Shown here: positions 34,701 through 47,539 of the stretch, in pieces | Layout of the letters: every line of letters begins with the position of its first letter | How positions within the stretch are numbered: the first letter of the stretch is position 1 | Source: Catenaria anguillulae PL171 | Taxonomy: Eukaryota > Blastocladiomycota > Blastocladiomycetes > Blastocladiales > Catenariaceae | Assembly (NCBI GenBank): GCA_002102555.1 | Contig: MCFL01000008.1 | Coordinates: 310,001-374,000, forward strand | Length of the DNA: 64,000 bases | Reading direction: 5' to 3' | The notes under the pieces: model-generated | Seen by the model: only the letters and a program-made list of their open reading frames with translations | What the model was told of the DNA's origin: nothing | Database searches by the model: none | Position numbers and translations under genes: made by a program

Positions 34701-37700
34701 TCAAAACCCGCTCGAAGAAGGCGGCGGCCGTCGTGGATTGCCCAAATCGTTCCTCAACCGGTTCACCCAAGTCCACGTCCGTGCACTGACTGATGAGGAT
34801 CTCATGATTATCGTCAACGACATGTATCCAAACGTGGCCGCTTCGTCGTCCGTCGTGCAGCAAATGCTCGAGTTCAACTCACAATTGCATCACACGACCA
34901 TGGTAACGCGCGAGTTTGGCATGGCCGGGTCGCCATGGGAGTTCAACTTGCGCGATGTGCTGAGGTGGTTGGAGCTCATGGAAAAGACGGGCGTATCGGA
35001 TCCGGCCACGTTTTTGGACGTGCTCTACTTGCAGCGGATGCAGACCGACGCCGACCGGGTCAAGACGCTGCAGCTGTGGAACCAAGTCACTGGCTCGCAT
35101 GCGGTTCCGAGCAACCCTGCCTTGCAAGTCACATCAGACGGGGTCGAGCTTGGACTCGCTCACATTTCGCGACTGGCGGATCACGGACCGATTGACGAGG
35201 TGCCGCCCCACGTGCTTGTTCCGCACACGATGCTTCGTCCGTTGCAAGCCTTGTTGACCAGTATTCAGGCCGGGTGGATGTCCATGGTGGTGGGTCCCAG
35301 CGGGTGTGGCAAGACAGCCCTTGTGCGTACCGCGGCCGCGTTGACGGGCCATCCGCTCGTCGAGTTTGCCATGAACAGCTCGGTCGACGCGCTGGAGTTG
35401 CTCGGTGGCTTTGAGCAGGTCGACCGCAATCGGTGCTTGGAACAGCTTACCCGCACCTTGTCTGCACGTTCGTCTGCACTTCTTGCCCGCTTTGCGCATG
35501 ACGGTTCGTCCCTCGACGCCGACGCTTTGGCTCAGCTGTCCGCGTATCAACGTGTCGCTGCGACTCAGCTTTCCGAGGACCAGCTGCAGCACTGGATCGA
35601 CTTGATTGCTTACGCTTCTGGTGCAGCAGCCAGCGTAACCGGCACCAATCCCGACGCCGAGCGAGAGTCGCACATGCATTTGCTCGCAAAGTACAAGCAG
35701 CTTTCGAGTACTGCCGGCAAGTTTGAGTGGGTCGACGGTGTTTTGCTTGACGCAGTTCAAAATGGCAAGTGGTTGCTTCTCGACAATGCCAATCTGTGCT
35801 CGCCGTCGGTCCTTGATCGCCTCAACCCGCTGTTTGAAGCATCCCTGCATCGGCACTTGCTCATCAACGAGCGCGGCCAAACGCAAGACGGCAAGTTTGT
35901 CATGGTGGAGCCGCACCCCAACTTCCGCATGTTCATGACCCTGGATCCCAAGTTTGGCCAAATCAGTCGCGCAATGCGCAACCGCGGTATTGAAGTCGCA
36001 CTCGTCGACAGCCAGTGGATGCACGACCCGTACTTATTGACCCAATTGCTCGAGGTCAAGGGTGTTCAAGAGCCCGTTTTGCGCACGGAAATGTTGACAC
36101 GGTTCACTCGTCACGCTTCCCGCGAATTTGTAATGGCTGTGGACCACACGCTCGATTTGCTTCAGCGCGGTTTCCGTGCATCCCACGCCGTCGCCTTTGT
36201 CGCACATCATTCCCAAGTTCACCACTTGCACGACCACGCACCCGAGTGCGTGCCGGAGCAACTTGTTCCACACCCGCCATTGTTGCTCCAGCACTCGGAG
36301 CCGTCGCTGATGCATGCAAAAACGTCGTACCTGTCGTCGCCATTGACGCCCGTGGACCATCTTGAAGTCGCCATGGATTGCCTTGTTGAACAGCCCGATC
36401 TCACTCACTGGAAGCAATGGCTGCATGTTTGGATCGATTGGTGTCGCGATTCGTCTATCGCCGTCCCCGGCCCGCGCGTCGACACGGACCGGTTGCTCCA
36501 GCTTGTGGACCGCATGAGCAGTCACATTTCGCAATTGCCGGCTGGTCACCATGTGCTCGTTCGTTGCGTACTGCAATACACCAAGCTCAAGCTCGCACAA
36601 GAGCAAGTGTTTTCGCAAACCGGGTCACTCAAGCTGTCCAAGATGAACATGATTCAACGCTCGCACTGTGCGCACGCTTTCCCGCACCGCTTGAGCAGCG
36701 TCGAAGCTTCACCGACGCTCGCTGCGCTCTACCCGACTTTGCTGGCGCTCGAAAAGGGCGTCATCAATGCCGTTGCGTCGTTTGAGGATGCCATGCTCCA
36801 TGTCTTGTTGTGGTCTTGGTCGTTGTGGAATCAATGTCTGGTCGCATCGGAAATCAACTTGGACTTGCTCGACGCCCACGTTTCGCAGTTGCTCGAGGCG
36901 ACCAATGATTCTGTGGCCTTTTCCAATTTGCACGTGCAGCTCCGCCAACTCCAGCTCACGTACGCTGGCGACATGGAGGCGTCACAAGCTGTCTGGCTCC
37001 GATTGCACCCATGGGCTGTTCGGACGGCCGACTTGTATGAGCCGGTCATGGATATGCTCAACATTGACCGCGGATGCTTGCCGGCCGATCTCTGCAACTT
37101 GACCGTCGACGCCTTGACCAATGTCTTTCTCGGTGATGCGTCACAACAAGCACTGCTTCTTGACGACCTGCCACGTTTGCTTCAAATCATTGCCCCGTTC
37201 CGATCCAAGGCCACGGCAGCTGACCCTGCCCCGGTCGATGCCGCACCCGCGAATGAGGAGGATTGCAACAACTTGCTCGTTGTGGGCGGTGGCGACGAGG
37301 ATGACCTTGCGTCTATCCGCTTGCTAGTTTCTCAGGGTGAGCAAACCGAAGCTGCTCGTTCGGCCGCATTGCAAAAGTGGGTCTGGTCGGCAAGCGTCGT
37401 GCAAGTGATCGCGCATGCTGCCCATCGCGCCGATATGGATTTGCCGCCAACTTGTGCCAGGTTTTCCGAGTCCCATGCTCCTTCGCTCGCCGAGCTTGTG
37501 CACTTCCGCTTGTTGCAATGGTCTTTGAGTAATTCGTCGGCTGTTGAGCGCAGTTGGAATATGGTGTACGTCGATTTGCGCCGTGTGCTGTACGACCAAC
37601 CGCTGTGGCAGCCGCGCCCGACGTTGCTGTCGTCCGAGTTGGTGGCCGCATGTGATCATGCTTCGGTCATTGACATGGATGCAACGATCCAGCGACTCAA

Positions 37701-40700
37701 GTCGACCGCCGGTTTGTTGCTCGACCATCAAGACTTCTTCAACTCGACCTGGCCGTGCTTGAACGCGACCTACTCGCGGCGCGCATTCAGCTTCTCCAAG
37801 GCATGCCCGTGCACCAGCCTGTGATTGCTCGCTTGCAACACAGTCAAACCTTGTCGGTGCTGCAGATGTAAACTTGGCTGACATTGGTTTGGCATGGGTG
37901 CAGCTTGGCCTTGCATTCATGGAATCGGCCATCCCGACCTCGCCGCTTGATCCCGCAACTCGCTTCTCGCTTGTGCATCACTACACCAAGAAGCTCGAGT
38001 CCACCCTGCAGCTCGAATTGCAAGTGCGCATCGCCCTTCAGCTCCGTAATAATGGATGGACACCAACCCAACCATTGATTGGCTCCATGCTCGCCTGGCT
38101 ACTGTTCGAAAGGAGGTGCAAGAGACCAGTCGTCAACTCTACTTGCGTCCGGCCAATGCCAACGAACAGCTCAAGCAACTCTTTGGCGAGTTCCGGTCGC
38201 TCTTGTCGTCGCTCACCAACGAGCAATCCTTCTTGACTCAACTCGTCCAAGGCTCGATTCTGTCGGTACAGCGTGCCGATAGCATTGCCGTGGTCCAGCG
38301 AACCCTCAACATGTTTGTGTCGCGCACGTCGGCCAATTACCCACTGTTCATGGACTTGTTGGAACCCGTCTACTCGGGCATTCACGATGTCTTGCACGGC
38401 TTGCGGTTGGTGGCCATGTCGCACGCTCAAGATTCGGCCGAGTTGGTCCAGCTCGCTGCGCTTCCCGCCATCCGCCCAGCCTCGCTCCAGTCTTTGATTG
38501 ACTTTGCATGCAGCCCCGACAATACCCAAGGTATCTCGCACGCCGTTGCCCTGCTTGAAGCCATTGCCACGCACCGTGAGTTACTGGGTTTGCGCCGAGC
38601 ATTGAGGAACCGTCCTGCCACTTGTGGATGTGCTGTTGGAGCGGTTCCAGCAAAAGCGTGACGAGGACAACCGCCGCCGCAAGGAGCAAGATGCCACGTT
38701 CAAGTACGCAACCAAGTCGCACGTGATTGAAGAGAGGAGATTGACTGGTTCAAGCTCGAGGACGATCCCTTCACCGCTGGCCTCAAGCGCGAGTCGGGTC
38801 TCAATGGCGAGGCCGCCGAGGATGGTGCTGGACCGGTAGCATGTCCCTGGACGAGGCCACAAAGTCAGACGACAACGACCCCAAGACCATCAAGCAGCGC
38901 GAGCGTCAAGCGTCGGAGCGGTTTTCGTCGCTTGTGTACCGTGCCTTTACCGTGTACCAAGAGCTTTTTGGCAACTGGTCATCGGCGCACCGCCTCGAGT
39001 CGATTCCTGCACAAGATCATTGTGCTCCTCGCTCGTCGGGCCTGACTCACATTGTCGCCATGTTGGCCAACCACAAGCGCATGACGAATCCCGTGGATGA
39101 GACAAAGTACGACTTTTACCGCCACGCCAACCTCAAGGAAGTGGCTCGGCTCAAGAACATTCTCGTCAAGCTTGACTTGCGGTCAAGTCGCTCCTCGACC
39201 AATGGCCCGACCACGCCGTGCTTCAACAGCTTGTGACTGTTGCGCATCGCCTGGCCGAGTTCCCAGCCGCCATGCCGCTCATCAAGTTTGTGCAATCGCT
39301 CGAGTACCTGCTCGAAAAGTGTGACGAGTGGGAAAAGTTTGCCGCCAAGCACGTCTCGATCCGCGAGCACATGGACGCCATTTCCTCTCTCATCATTGAC
39401 TGGCGCCGGCTCGAATTGTTCAACTGGGCCAACTTGCTCGATTACTTTGATGCCCAAGAGAAGAAGGAAGGCTCGCCGTGGTGGCTCCATCTGTACTCTG
39501 TGCTCGTGTACGCTTCCGGTATCAACTCGCAAGATCTTGTTAGCAGCCTCGATGAGTTCATCATGTCGTCGACGGTTGGGCAATTGGAGCTCCGCCTCGA
39601 GATTCTCGCCGCCCTCAACCGCCATTTCAAGGTCGAAGTGCTCGCCAACACGCACGATTACTATGCCCAGTTTGTGCCCCATGTCAAGCAGCACATTTCC
39701 AAGCAGCGCGTCGAGATTGAAAAGGAGCTCAAGGACCAGTTCAAGATTGCCAGTTGGAAAGATGTGAACGTGTACGCTCTCAAGCAATCGGCGCAACGCA
39801 CCCATCGCCAGCTCAACAAGTGCTTGCGCAAGTACCGCCTTGTTTTGCAAGAGCCGCTCTTGTCGCTCATCGGCCAAAAGAGCGACGGGTGTTTGCCGAT
39901 CAAGTTACGCCAGCCGTGCCTGCGCCGTCCGTCAAGCTGTCGCAAGCCTTGCACTTTTACCCAGATGCAGTGTCCAAGCAATTGTCCGCCATTCCCGATG
40001 GGTTGCATCTCGTGACGCAAAGCTCGGCGTGATCTTGTCCAAGTCACGCCAGCTGTCGGCATTGGTCGCACCCATGCCGCTCCCACTTGTCGATTTCACG
40101 CAAGAGCTCATTGAAGGGATTCGTGAGTTTAAGAAGGAAACCGACTCCATCACAGACAAGCTTGCCAAGCACGAGTCGACGACCATGCTCCAGGTACGCG
40201 TGCATTTCCTCCACGCTCAGTTCCATTTCTAACCTTACATTGAGCAACAGATTCGCAAAAAGGCCTATCCGATTTGCTCAAGCAGTTCCGTGAAATGGGT
40301 CTCTCTTGGCGCCACGCAGTCGTCCCCACCACCGCCGACATGATGCTCATGCCCGCGACATCTCCGAAGAGTCCCAGCTCACCTTTGCGCCGCTCGTTGA
40401 TGCTGCCAAGTCGTACCACCTGCGCATGATTGCTCTCATGCAGTCCATGCCCGAGATGATGGGCCAGCGCTCTGAGGACATTCAAGTCAACCAAGCCGAG
40501 CGCGCCCTGGGTTACGCAACCGATTTCTTCAAGCTCGCCACGACTGAACGCCGCCATTTGACGCCTGCCCTGAACGAGCTCGCTCAACTGGCCACCCTTG
40601 CCAACCACCTCGAGACCATGACCAACGCCTCAAGCGTGCCCAGCACGTTTGCCCAGCAGAGTACCGTGTCGAGCGAGATTCTCACGCAAAGCACCTTGGC

Positions 40701-43700
40701 CATCATGTGCCAACGCGTCACGACGCTCAACATTTTGTCGTCCAACGCCAAGACAGCGGTCGAGGACATGTGCGCCACCGTCTTGGGGTTCATTCGCCGA
40801 TTCCGGGCCACTTACCCGGATTCCAAGGTCGAGTTGCACGACGCCGAGTTGTTGCAGGAGTGGGCTACTGCCAAGGAGACGGCGCGGCAAGATTTGCTGG
40901 AGCTGGCCCGCGAATGCCCGCGAGACGCCATCATTTTGCGAGGAATTGTCGAGTATTTGGAACCGCAATCAGCCAACGTCCAGGTGGACGACGGCACAGT
41001 CACGGTGGAAGAGATTGTGACTGCCGGTCAACAGGTAATTGAGGCCATCATGGTGCAGCTCCAGCACTTGTACCAGTTCAACTCGCACCTTGCCTCGCTC
41101 GCCGCCAACGACGCCACAGCCACTGCCGATTCCGCGAGTTCGGATCTCAAGGTCAAGGCCATTCATGCGGCGGTTGTCGAATTGCTTTCCAAGCTCGCCT
41201 CATCCCCGTCTGTCACGCAACTCGTTGCCGTGTCACCATTGACTCGTCCGTGGCGCTGCCTCTCGCACAACCAGCCACTTGTTTGGCACCAAGTCAAGCG
41301 CGTTGCGCCGCTCGTGAGCAACTTGGCCGCCGCCATGCATTCGACCCTGTTCAACGTTGTACAACATCACAAGACACTCGCCAAGGCCGGTTACGTTGTG
41401 CTCATCAACATGACCAAGCTGGTTCGTCAAGGATTTTGCGTGCCGCAATCCTCGGATGGCGACGACGACAATGCTGCCGGCGGGCAAGGCGATGGCCAGT
41501 TTGAGGAAGCCGACGGCACGGGCATTGGCCAAGGGTCGGGCAACAAGGACGTGAGCGACGAGATTGAAGACGAAGAGCAAGTGCTCGGGCTCAAGGACGA
41601 GGAGGATCAAGCCGACGAGTCCGGCGATCAAGAGCGCAAGGAAAACAAGAAGGACGAGGGCATGGAGATGGAGAACGACTTTGACGGCGACTTGGAGGAT
41701 TTGAACCTGGATGGAGACGAGAAGCAGGATCAGATGCCCGAATCGGCCGATGAGGAGGAAGAGGAGGGAGATGATCCTGACGAGGCCATGGATCAAGTCG
41801 ACAATCCCGAGGATCACAAGGTGGACGAGTCATTGTGGCAGGATGATGAGGAGCAGGAGCTGAGGGAGGCGGATGATTTGGAGAATGAGAAGGTGAATCG
41901 TGATACGCACGAGTGGAGGATATCAACGAGGAGCAAAAGGAGACGGTACGTTCATTTCTTCCCTGCTTGCGAATTTTTTTTTTTTCACTCACACACTCCG
42001 TTTATCCCAAATGCATGTAGCCCGAGCAGCAGCAGCTCGACCAAGACGATGTCGACATGAACTACGAGGGCCACATGGACGAGGACCAAGACTCGCCCGA
42101 TGCTGACGACAAGCCGCCAAAGGACCAAAAGGCACAGCAACAGCCCGAAGAGGTCGATCAAGCCGAATCTGGCGAGCAGCAAGATGAGCAAGACGAGGAC
42201 ACGCTGGCCGAAGGCGAGCTTGACGGTGCCGAATCGGATGACGAGGACGTGTCGGATCCCATGGACGTGGACGCAGAGGATGATGCCAAGGCTCAAGGTG
42301 CTCAGGAAGAGGAGGAAGAGGAGCAGCAAGAGGCTGCTGAGGGCCAAGAGGCCAAGGACGAGGACAAGGCCATGGGCCCAGAAGATGACGAGTCGCCCGA
42401 GGATGAGAGCCGAGAGGTGGACATGGGCATGGACGAGTCGTACGACCAGCAGCAAGACGAGCAAGACTCGGATGGTGCCGATGATCCCGACGCCGCCGAC
42501 CCTATGGATGTGGATCAGCCCGAGGAAGTGCCGCCGCAGGATCAAGAAGCCGCGGGAGTTCCCGAATCGTCGGCCGCTGATGCCGTTCAAGAAGAAGAGG
42601 AGCAGGAAAAGGATGCTGCCGACCAGTCCGAGGACCAAACCGTCAAGGTGGGCTTGTCCAACCGTGACGACGGCCAAGACGACGCTGCCGAGCGCACCGA
42701 AGACATGGCCGAGCGCGGTGGGCAAACCGAGCAAGAGCATGCCGATTCAAATGCGACCGCTCAAGACCAGCAAGACCCGTCCAGTGGCCGCGAGGAGGAA
42801 CAGCGCAAGTCACTCGGTGACGCAATCCGCGAATGGCGCGAGCGTCTCAACATGGTCGAACGGCAGCAGCAGCAACAACAGCAGCAGCCGGAAAGTCAAG
42901 GTCAAGAAGAGGACGACAAGGCCAACTACGATCAAGACGAGTACGAGTATGTCCAAGAAGACGATACGGACCCGTCCAATGAGCAAACGCTTGGCGCAGC
43001 CGTTAAGGATCAGCAAATGACGTTGCCGCCCATGCCCGAGGAGGATGAGGACGAAAAGGACGAGGCCGGCGATCAAGACGAGTTCAACGCCGATGACGCC
43101 AACCGTCAAATCCAGCCGGACCAATCCACTGGTGCCATGAACCAACGCGACACGGATACCAGTCGCGACCGCAACTCGCACGACATGGATACCGACGAGA
43201 CCCCTTACCAAGTCCAACCGGATGGCGGTGCTGCCAATGGATTCGACAATGAGGACGAGTTGACCGAGGAAGCCGAGGCCGAACTGCGCGCGGAAATTGC
43301 CCAAGATCTCGCGCACCACCGCCGCCAACCTGGCCAGCCTGCTCCCGAGCTGTGGCACAAGTACAAGGCAGTCACGCACCATCTTGCTCTTCAACTCACC
43401 GAGCAACTGCGCTTGATTCTCGAACCCACGCAAGCCGCCAAGCTCACGGGCGATTACAAGACGGGCAAGCGTCTCAACATGAAGAAGATTATCCCGTATA
43501 TTGCCTCGGATTTCAAAAAGGACAAGATTTGGTTGCGTCGGACCAAGCCCAGCAAGCGCACGTACAATGTGATGCTCGCCGTGGACGATTCCGAGAGTAT
43601 GGCGGACTCGCAGTCGGTCACGCTAGCGTTTGAAGCCATGGCCGTGCTGGCTCGCGCCATGTCGCAGCTGGAGGTTGGACAGTTGGCCGTGGCCGCATTT

Positions 43701-44179
43701 GGCGAGCAAGTCGAGTTGGTGCATCCGTTTGAGCGGCCATTCTCGGACGACGCCGGTGCGCAAGCGCTCGGTCAGTTTACGTTTGCCCAGCAGCGAACAA
43801 AGGTTGTCAAGCTTCTCGAGTCGGCCATTCAAGCGTTTGATCAAGCGAGTTTGGCGGCGTCGGGTACGGGCGAGGCATGGCACTTGCTCCTTGTCTTGTC
43901 GGATGGCGTGTGCGAGGACCATGACAAGATTCGTAATTTGGTGCGCCGCGCGGCCGAGCGTCGCGTGCTCGTTGCTTTCATCGTGTTGGATCAAAAGCCC
44001 GAGGCCGAGTCGATCATGAAGATGACGTCGGTTGCGTTTGAGGGCGGCAAGGTCGTCATGCGGAGGTACATGGAAACCTTCCCGTTCGATTTCTACATTG
44101 TGCTGAGGGATGTGTCGAGGTTGCCGTGGTCTTGTCAGATGCGTTGAGGCAATTCTTTGCGATTGCGTCACAGTCTTGA
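28742..44179 (+). CDS. MDN1: Midasin (Mdn1/Rea1), six-AAA remodelling ATPase
   Basis: Giant dynein-like ATPase that strips assembly factors such as Rsa4 and Ytm1 from pre-60S ribosomes. Predicted length about 5000 residues, as in yeast. Six Walker A motifs appear in order: GVTGSGKT (30.1 kb), GETGTGKT (31.2), GPTSSGKT (32.5), GETGCGKT (33.4), GSPGVGKT (34.4) and GPSGCGKT (35.3). Then come a long helical linker, an Asp/Glu/Gln-rich tract (41.5-43.2 kb) and a C-terminal MIDAS domain with AVDDSESM at about 43.6 kb. Four introns can be placed: 29315-29382, about 30942-31013, 40194-40250 and 41946-42020. The reading frame is uninterrupted from 31321 to 37730, but changes about eight times before and about a dozen times after, including in the last 20 codons. 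Each change fits one missing base, often in GG or GGG. The gene is essential in yeast, so these are probably assembly deletions. The start is uncertain. Confidence 0.9.
33495..33519 (+). repeat. CAT-rich repeat coding for His run in MDN1
   Basis: Imperfect CAT/CAG triplets encode HHHQHHHH, followed by a Gln run, between the Walker A and Walker B motifs of the fourth AAA module. The insert is in frame, so it is part of the protein. Confidence 0.7.
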
Positions 44180-44468
44180 GTAAGTTGATGTTGCTTGTGA
44201 TTCCACCATTTGTTTTTCCCATTAGCTTTTCCTAGATGCTTGATTTGTCACTTGTGTTTTGTGTTTACTTTTTGTATCTTTACTTCGTGTGCACCATGTA
44301 TTGCCAAAATTGCCCGAATCCTAATGTATATCCAGTGTTTCATGACTCCATCGAGCCGAACTGTGAGGATAGCAACGAATACATGTATGTACGCAAGCAA
44401 TAGTGAAACCATGCCACAAGAAACTCGGGCTGGATAGACAACCTCAGGACGCTCCCCAGTCGTCCGAT

Positions 44469-45200
44469 TCAGTGACCGCCCAAGGCTGGCAAGAGGTCGC
44501 GCCTCAAAGCTTGCTCCTGCGCAACCCATTTGGAATACTTTGACTCGGACTTCTTGCCCCACCCAGGAAACTCTTGATAGTTGCTCCAATCGATGCCAAG
44601 CTCGGCCAGCCTGTCGCGCACCCACGCGGATGCCTCCGTGTGCGACATTTCAGGCCTGTACTTGATGACATACTCGGCAGGGTCTTGCCACTCCTCGCTC
44701 ATGGTCACCTGCTTCAGCTGCTCGGCCAATTCGTCTGCACGGGCCTTTTCGTGATCCAAATCTGCTTGCAACGCGGCGGCCATCTGCTTCAATTCGTCCA
44801 CCTCGGTCTTGTGTGCGACCTTGACGTCCTCTGCCTTCTTGACCAGCTTCGCGTTGGCCTTGCGTAAGTCAGACAACTCGGCGCGTGCAGCCTCACGCTC
44901 GGCTGTCAATACGGCCACCTGTTTCTGCAACTCGGCTATCAGCTTTTTGTCCTTTGCGGCAGCAACAGCAAGGTCAGCATGCTGCTCTGCACGCTTGGCC
45001 GCGTCCTCGGCGAGCTTGAGCTTTTCTTGTTCGAAAACGGCAGCGGGACGCGCTTGGCCGACGATTTTGGCGTTGGTTGGCGTCGAGTGTGGTGTGTTCT
45101 CATCTTGGTGGTTCGCGATGGCCGACGGCAATGACGGCGACGTGGCCGAGCTGGGTCTCGGTTGTTGGAAGGGATTGTTGCGGGAGGTTTTCGGAGCCAT
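44469..45200 (-). CDS. Coiled-coil protein of unknown function
   Basis: A single exon of 243 residues from the ATG at 45200. Residues 1-50 are Pro/Ser/Asn-rich and disordered. About residues 55-165 form an uninterrupted Ala/Glu/Lys coiled coil (KLKLAEDAAKRAEQHADLA through DLDHEKARADELAEQLKQV). The last about 70 residues form a separate compact-looking region with aromatic and charged residues (EEWQDPAEYVIKYRPEMS, WVRDRLAELGIDWSNYQEF, SKYSKWVAQEQALRRDLL). The family is not recognised. It lies tail to tail with MDN1, 289 bases apart. The first ATG of the longer frame is not a true ATG, so 45200 was chosen. Confidence 0.65.
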   Translation of the reverse strand: MAPKTSRNNPFQQPRPSSATSPSLPSAIANHQDENTPHSTPTNAKIVGQARPAAVFEQEKLKLAEDAAKRAEQHADLAVAAAKDKKLIAELQKQVAVLTAEREAARAELSDLRKANAKLVKKAEDVKVAHKTEVDELKQMAAALQADLDHEKARADELAEQLKQVTMSEEWQDPAEYVIKYRPEMSHTEASAWVRDRLAELGIDWSNYQEFPGWGKKSESKYSKWVAQEQALRRDLLPALGGH

Positions 45201-45583
45201 GACTGTAATGCAGACTGTCAAGATTCAGGTGATGAAAACAACGGTGACATATGCTTGATGGTCGAGAGAGAGAAAAGACGGTTACCAAACTCTTCACTGC
45301 GATGAGATCTTGGCTCCAAGCGCGATCGTTTACAGTTGGAACGATTGCATTCCCTTTCGCCATCGGAACTGACAATCAGGTGGTTATACATGGAAAACAG
45401 TACCTACTACTACTTGTGTTCGCACCAACAGTCACTTCACCGTGACAGCGCGCCATGCGGCAATGTCTAGCTCCAAATCGAGTCGTGACGACAAGTTGAC
45501 GTTTCCAGATGGAACCAGCCATACGCTTACAAAATCTGAGCACTGTTTATTTTACGAATACAAACCTACCAACATATTGCGCG
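45201..45583. other. Intergenic, no gene supported
   Basis: This lies upstream of the coiled-coil gene and downstream of the second seven-helix gene. Short open frames on both strands lack similarity to anything nearby. No RNA gene was recognised. Confidence 0.35.
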
Positions 45584-46973
45584 TCACCCTCCATCCTTGT
45601 GCCTGGCAGGACTTACCTCAGCCTCCTCCTCGGGCACCACCGCCGTCCCTCGAATCCCATGATGCGACTTTGCCGCCGCCACCACACTCACCGCCCCCAC
45701 CGTCGTCATCCCCTGCACCGCCAACGATTTCCGGCGCAACCGATGATTGTTGATCCTGAGCACATGCTCAAAACTCGTTTCCGTGACCAGCCCCGCAACC
45801 GTGAGCGCCGAGTTGATGGCGCTGGTGAGCACCGGGTGCCACGGCCGAAGCAGCGTGAACAAGAAACCCAATGTCCACAGCACGATGATGATGCCCGTGA
45901 GCCATCGGAACGAGGACGTGAGTGGCCGGTTGGCTTCTAATCTGCGGACCGCGAGTGCTGGGATTTCGCTGGGCTGGTGGTCCGTAGCGGATTTACCGCC
46001 AAGGGAGATGGATGGACGCGCGGGTAGGTGTGAAAGGATGAACCCGGACATGGATGCAGTGCGAGTTCGCGAAGGATCCGGGCCATTGCTACCGCTGCCG
46101 CTGCCGCCCGCTTGTGGCACGGAAGAGGTGCCAGCATAAGATTGGACCGGTGTAGGATTCGGGTGATTTTGGTGGCCTTTGGTATCCGTGCTTGCGGTGC
46201 TGGCCATTGACCGGTTATCGTGCAAGATAATGACGTCTTGCTTGAGCGATGCACGCAGCGATGCGAGTGCGCCAATGATGGTGACGATGGGCAGTAATCC
46301 GTAAATGGGAAACGTCCACAGGGGCGTGAGTAGCGCATCTGACCAGTCTAGCGGGTTGGTCGTGGTTGCTTGCAGTTCAAGTGCGAGAATAACGGCGGCA
46401 GGCGAGCAGATGGCGAGTACGCTGGCGCACAGCACCATGGTCCATTTCAGAAAGCGTTTGCGCCAGGTTGAGTCGCGCACGACGATCATGGCGCATCGCT
46501 GTGTCACGGCGTAGGTGCCGATGGCGACGACGGGAGGATAGGTGACCACATATGCTGCGCAAATGCGAGTATTGAATGGTCAATCCTGAACTAACTTTGT
46601 AAAGCAACTCAGCAGAGTGGAGGAAACACTCACCGATCCGATACCAGAAGAACATGGACGTTCGTAGTTTCCACAACCACCACACATGACATAAGTTGTT
46701 TGTCATGTCTCCCATGAGCAGACAACCCGCAAGCAAGATCGCATACATGCGAAAGGTCATGAGCCGAATGGACGAATCAGAGCTAATGTATCGTCCGCGT
46801 GTTCCATGTTTCCAAATCCGTTTCAAGATGATGCCCAGTGTTCCCAGGCAGACACAAACGGCGACAAATGTGATTGAAAGAGCCGTCATGGCAAGATCGT
46901 CCGAGATGAGTGGTCTCGGCGGCACGTCGTATCCAAACGGGCCACGAGTTGGCGTTGGGTTGGCAGCGGGCAT
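45584..46973 (-). CDS. Seven-helix membrane protein, copy 2 (GPCR-like)
   Basis: Two exons, 46973-46634 and 46554-45584, give 436 residues. The 79-base intron has donor GTGAGT and acceptor TGCGCAG, and splicing restores the third helix (WYRI-AYVVTYPPVVAIGTYA). Helices are visible at MTALSITFVAVCVCLGTLGI, MYAILLAGCLLMGDM, the joined third segment, WTMVLCASVLAICSPAAVI, LWTFPIYGLLPIVTIIGALA, FRWLTGIIIVLWTLGFLF and HPVLTSAINSALTVAGLV. The loop between helices 5 and 6 is long and Ser/Gly/Pro-rich. It matches copy 1 at 8106-9602 in helix order, loop and the motif TYAVTQRCAMIVVR, though copy 1 has no intron. Both look like members of a lineage-specific receptor-like family with unknown ligand. Confidence 0.75.
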
Positions 46974-47539
46974 GTCGTCGAGTGCATTCCTCCCTCGTGT
47001 ATATGTATATTGAGTGACAACTGCTCGAGAGACCCGGATAATTGCATCGAGTTGTATGGTCTATTGCTCTTCAATGTTGCCAGATAGTGATCATTTTCAA
47101 TCGAAGTACATATAGATAGCGTCCGGCGGTCAGCCTCACATCAGCGAGCATTGCTGCACCTTGGTGACCTTCGTGTGACTGACTGGCTATTGCGCACTTG
47201 ACAGTCAAATAACCCGGGATCCGTTTATGCGCGTGCCAAGTGTGCCAGCCATATCCTCATGTTTCCACTGGTTTCCATTCGACAGGATCTCGGTTCGTGA
47301 CTGTGGCCGACAACTGTCTGTTGGTGCGAACAACGAGGACAAGTTGACAGCGCGTCTCGTGTGGTCCGCCGATCCGCTCGCAGATCTCTTCAGTGCTGAT
47401 CACAGATGAGACGTTTTCCGAACAGTGTCTCACTGCCACGTGCCGTCGTCATCAGCGTAAATATATTGACTCAAACTGAGACAAATCCATGTCATTCGTC
47501 GCCCTAAACTGAGAGCAATCCTTCGCATTCCCACGAGCA
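46974..47539. promoter_or_regulatory. Divergent promoter region, seven-helix 2 / RFC4
   Basis: This 566-base interval separates the divergent starts of the second seven-helix gene and RFC4 and so carries both promoters. AT-rich patches (TGTATATGTATATTGAG near 47000; ACATATAGATAG near 47110) could serve as TATA-like elements. I see no RNA gene. Confidence 0.4.

Noticed and set aside
41985-42740. A hydrophobic 251-codon minus-strand frame that looks like a membrane protein
   Set aside because: It is the mirror of the MDN1 acidic tract: GAG/GAC codons read backward give Leu and Val codons. No independent gene evidence.
28742-44179. Programmed frameshifting as an explanation for the MDN1 breaks
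   Set aside because: About twenty sites without a shared slippery sequence or downstream structure is implausible, and homopolymer context fits assembly deletions better.
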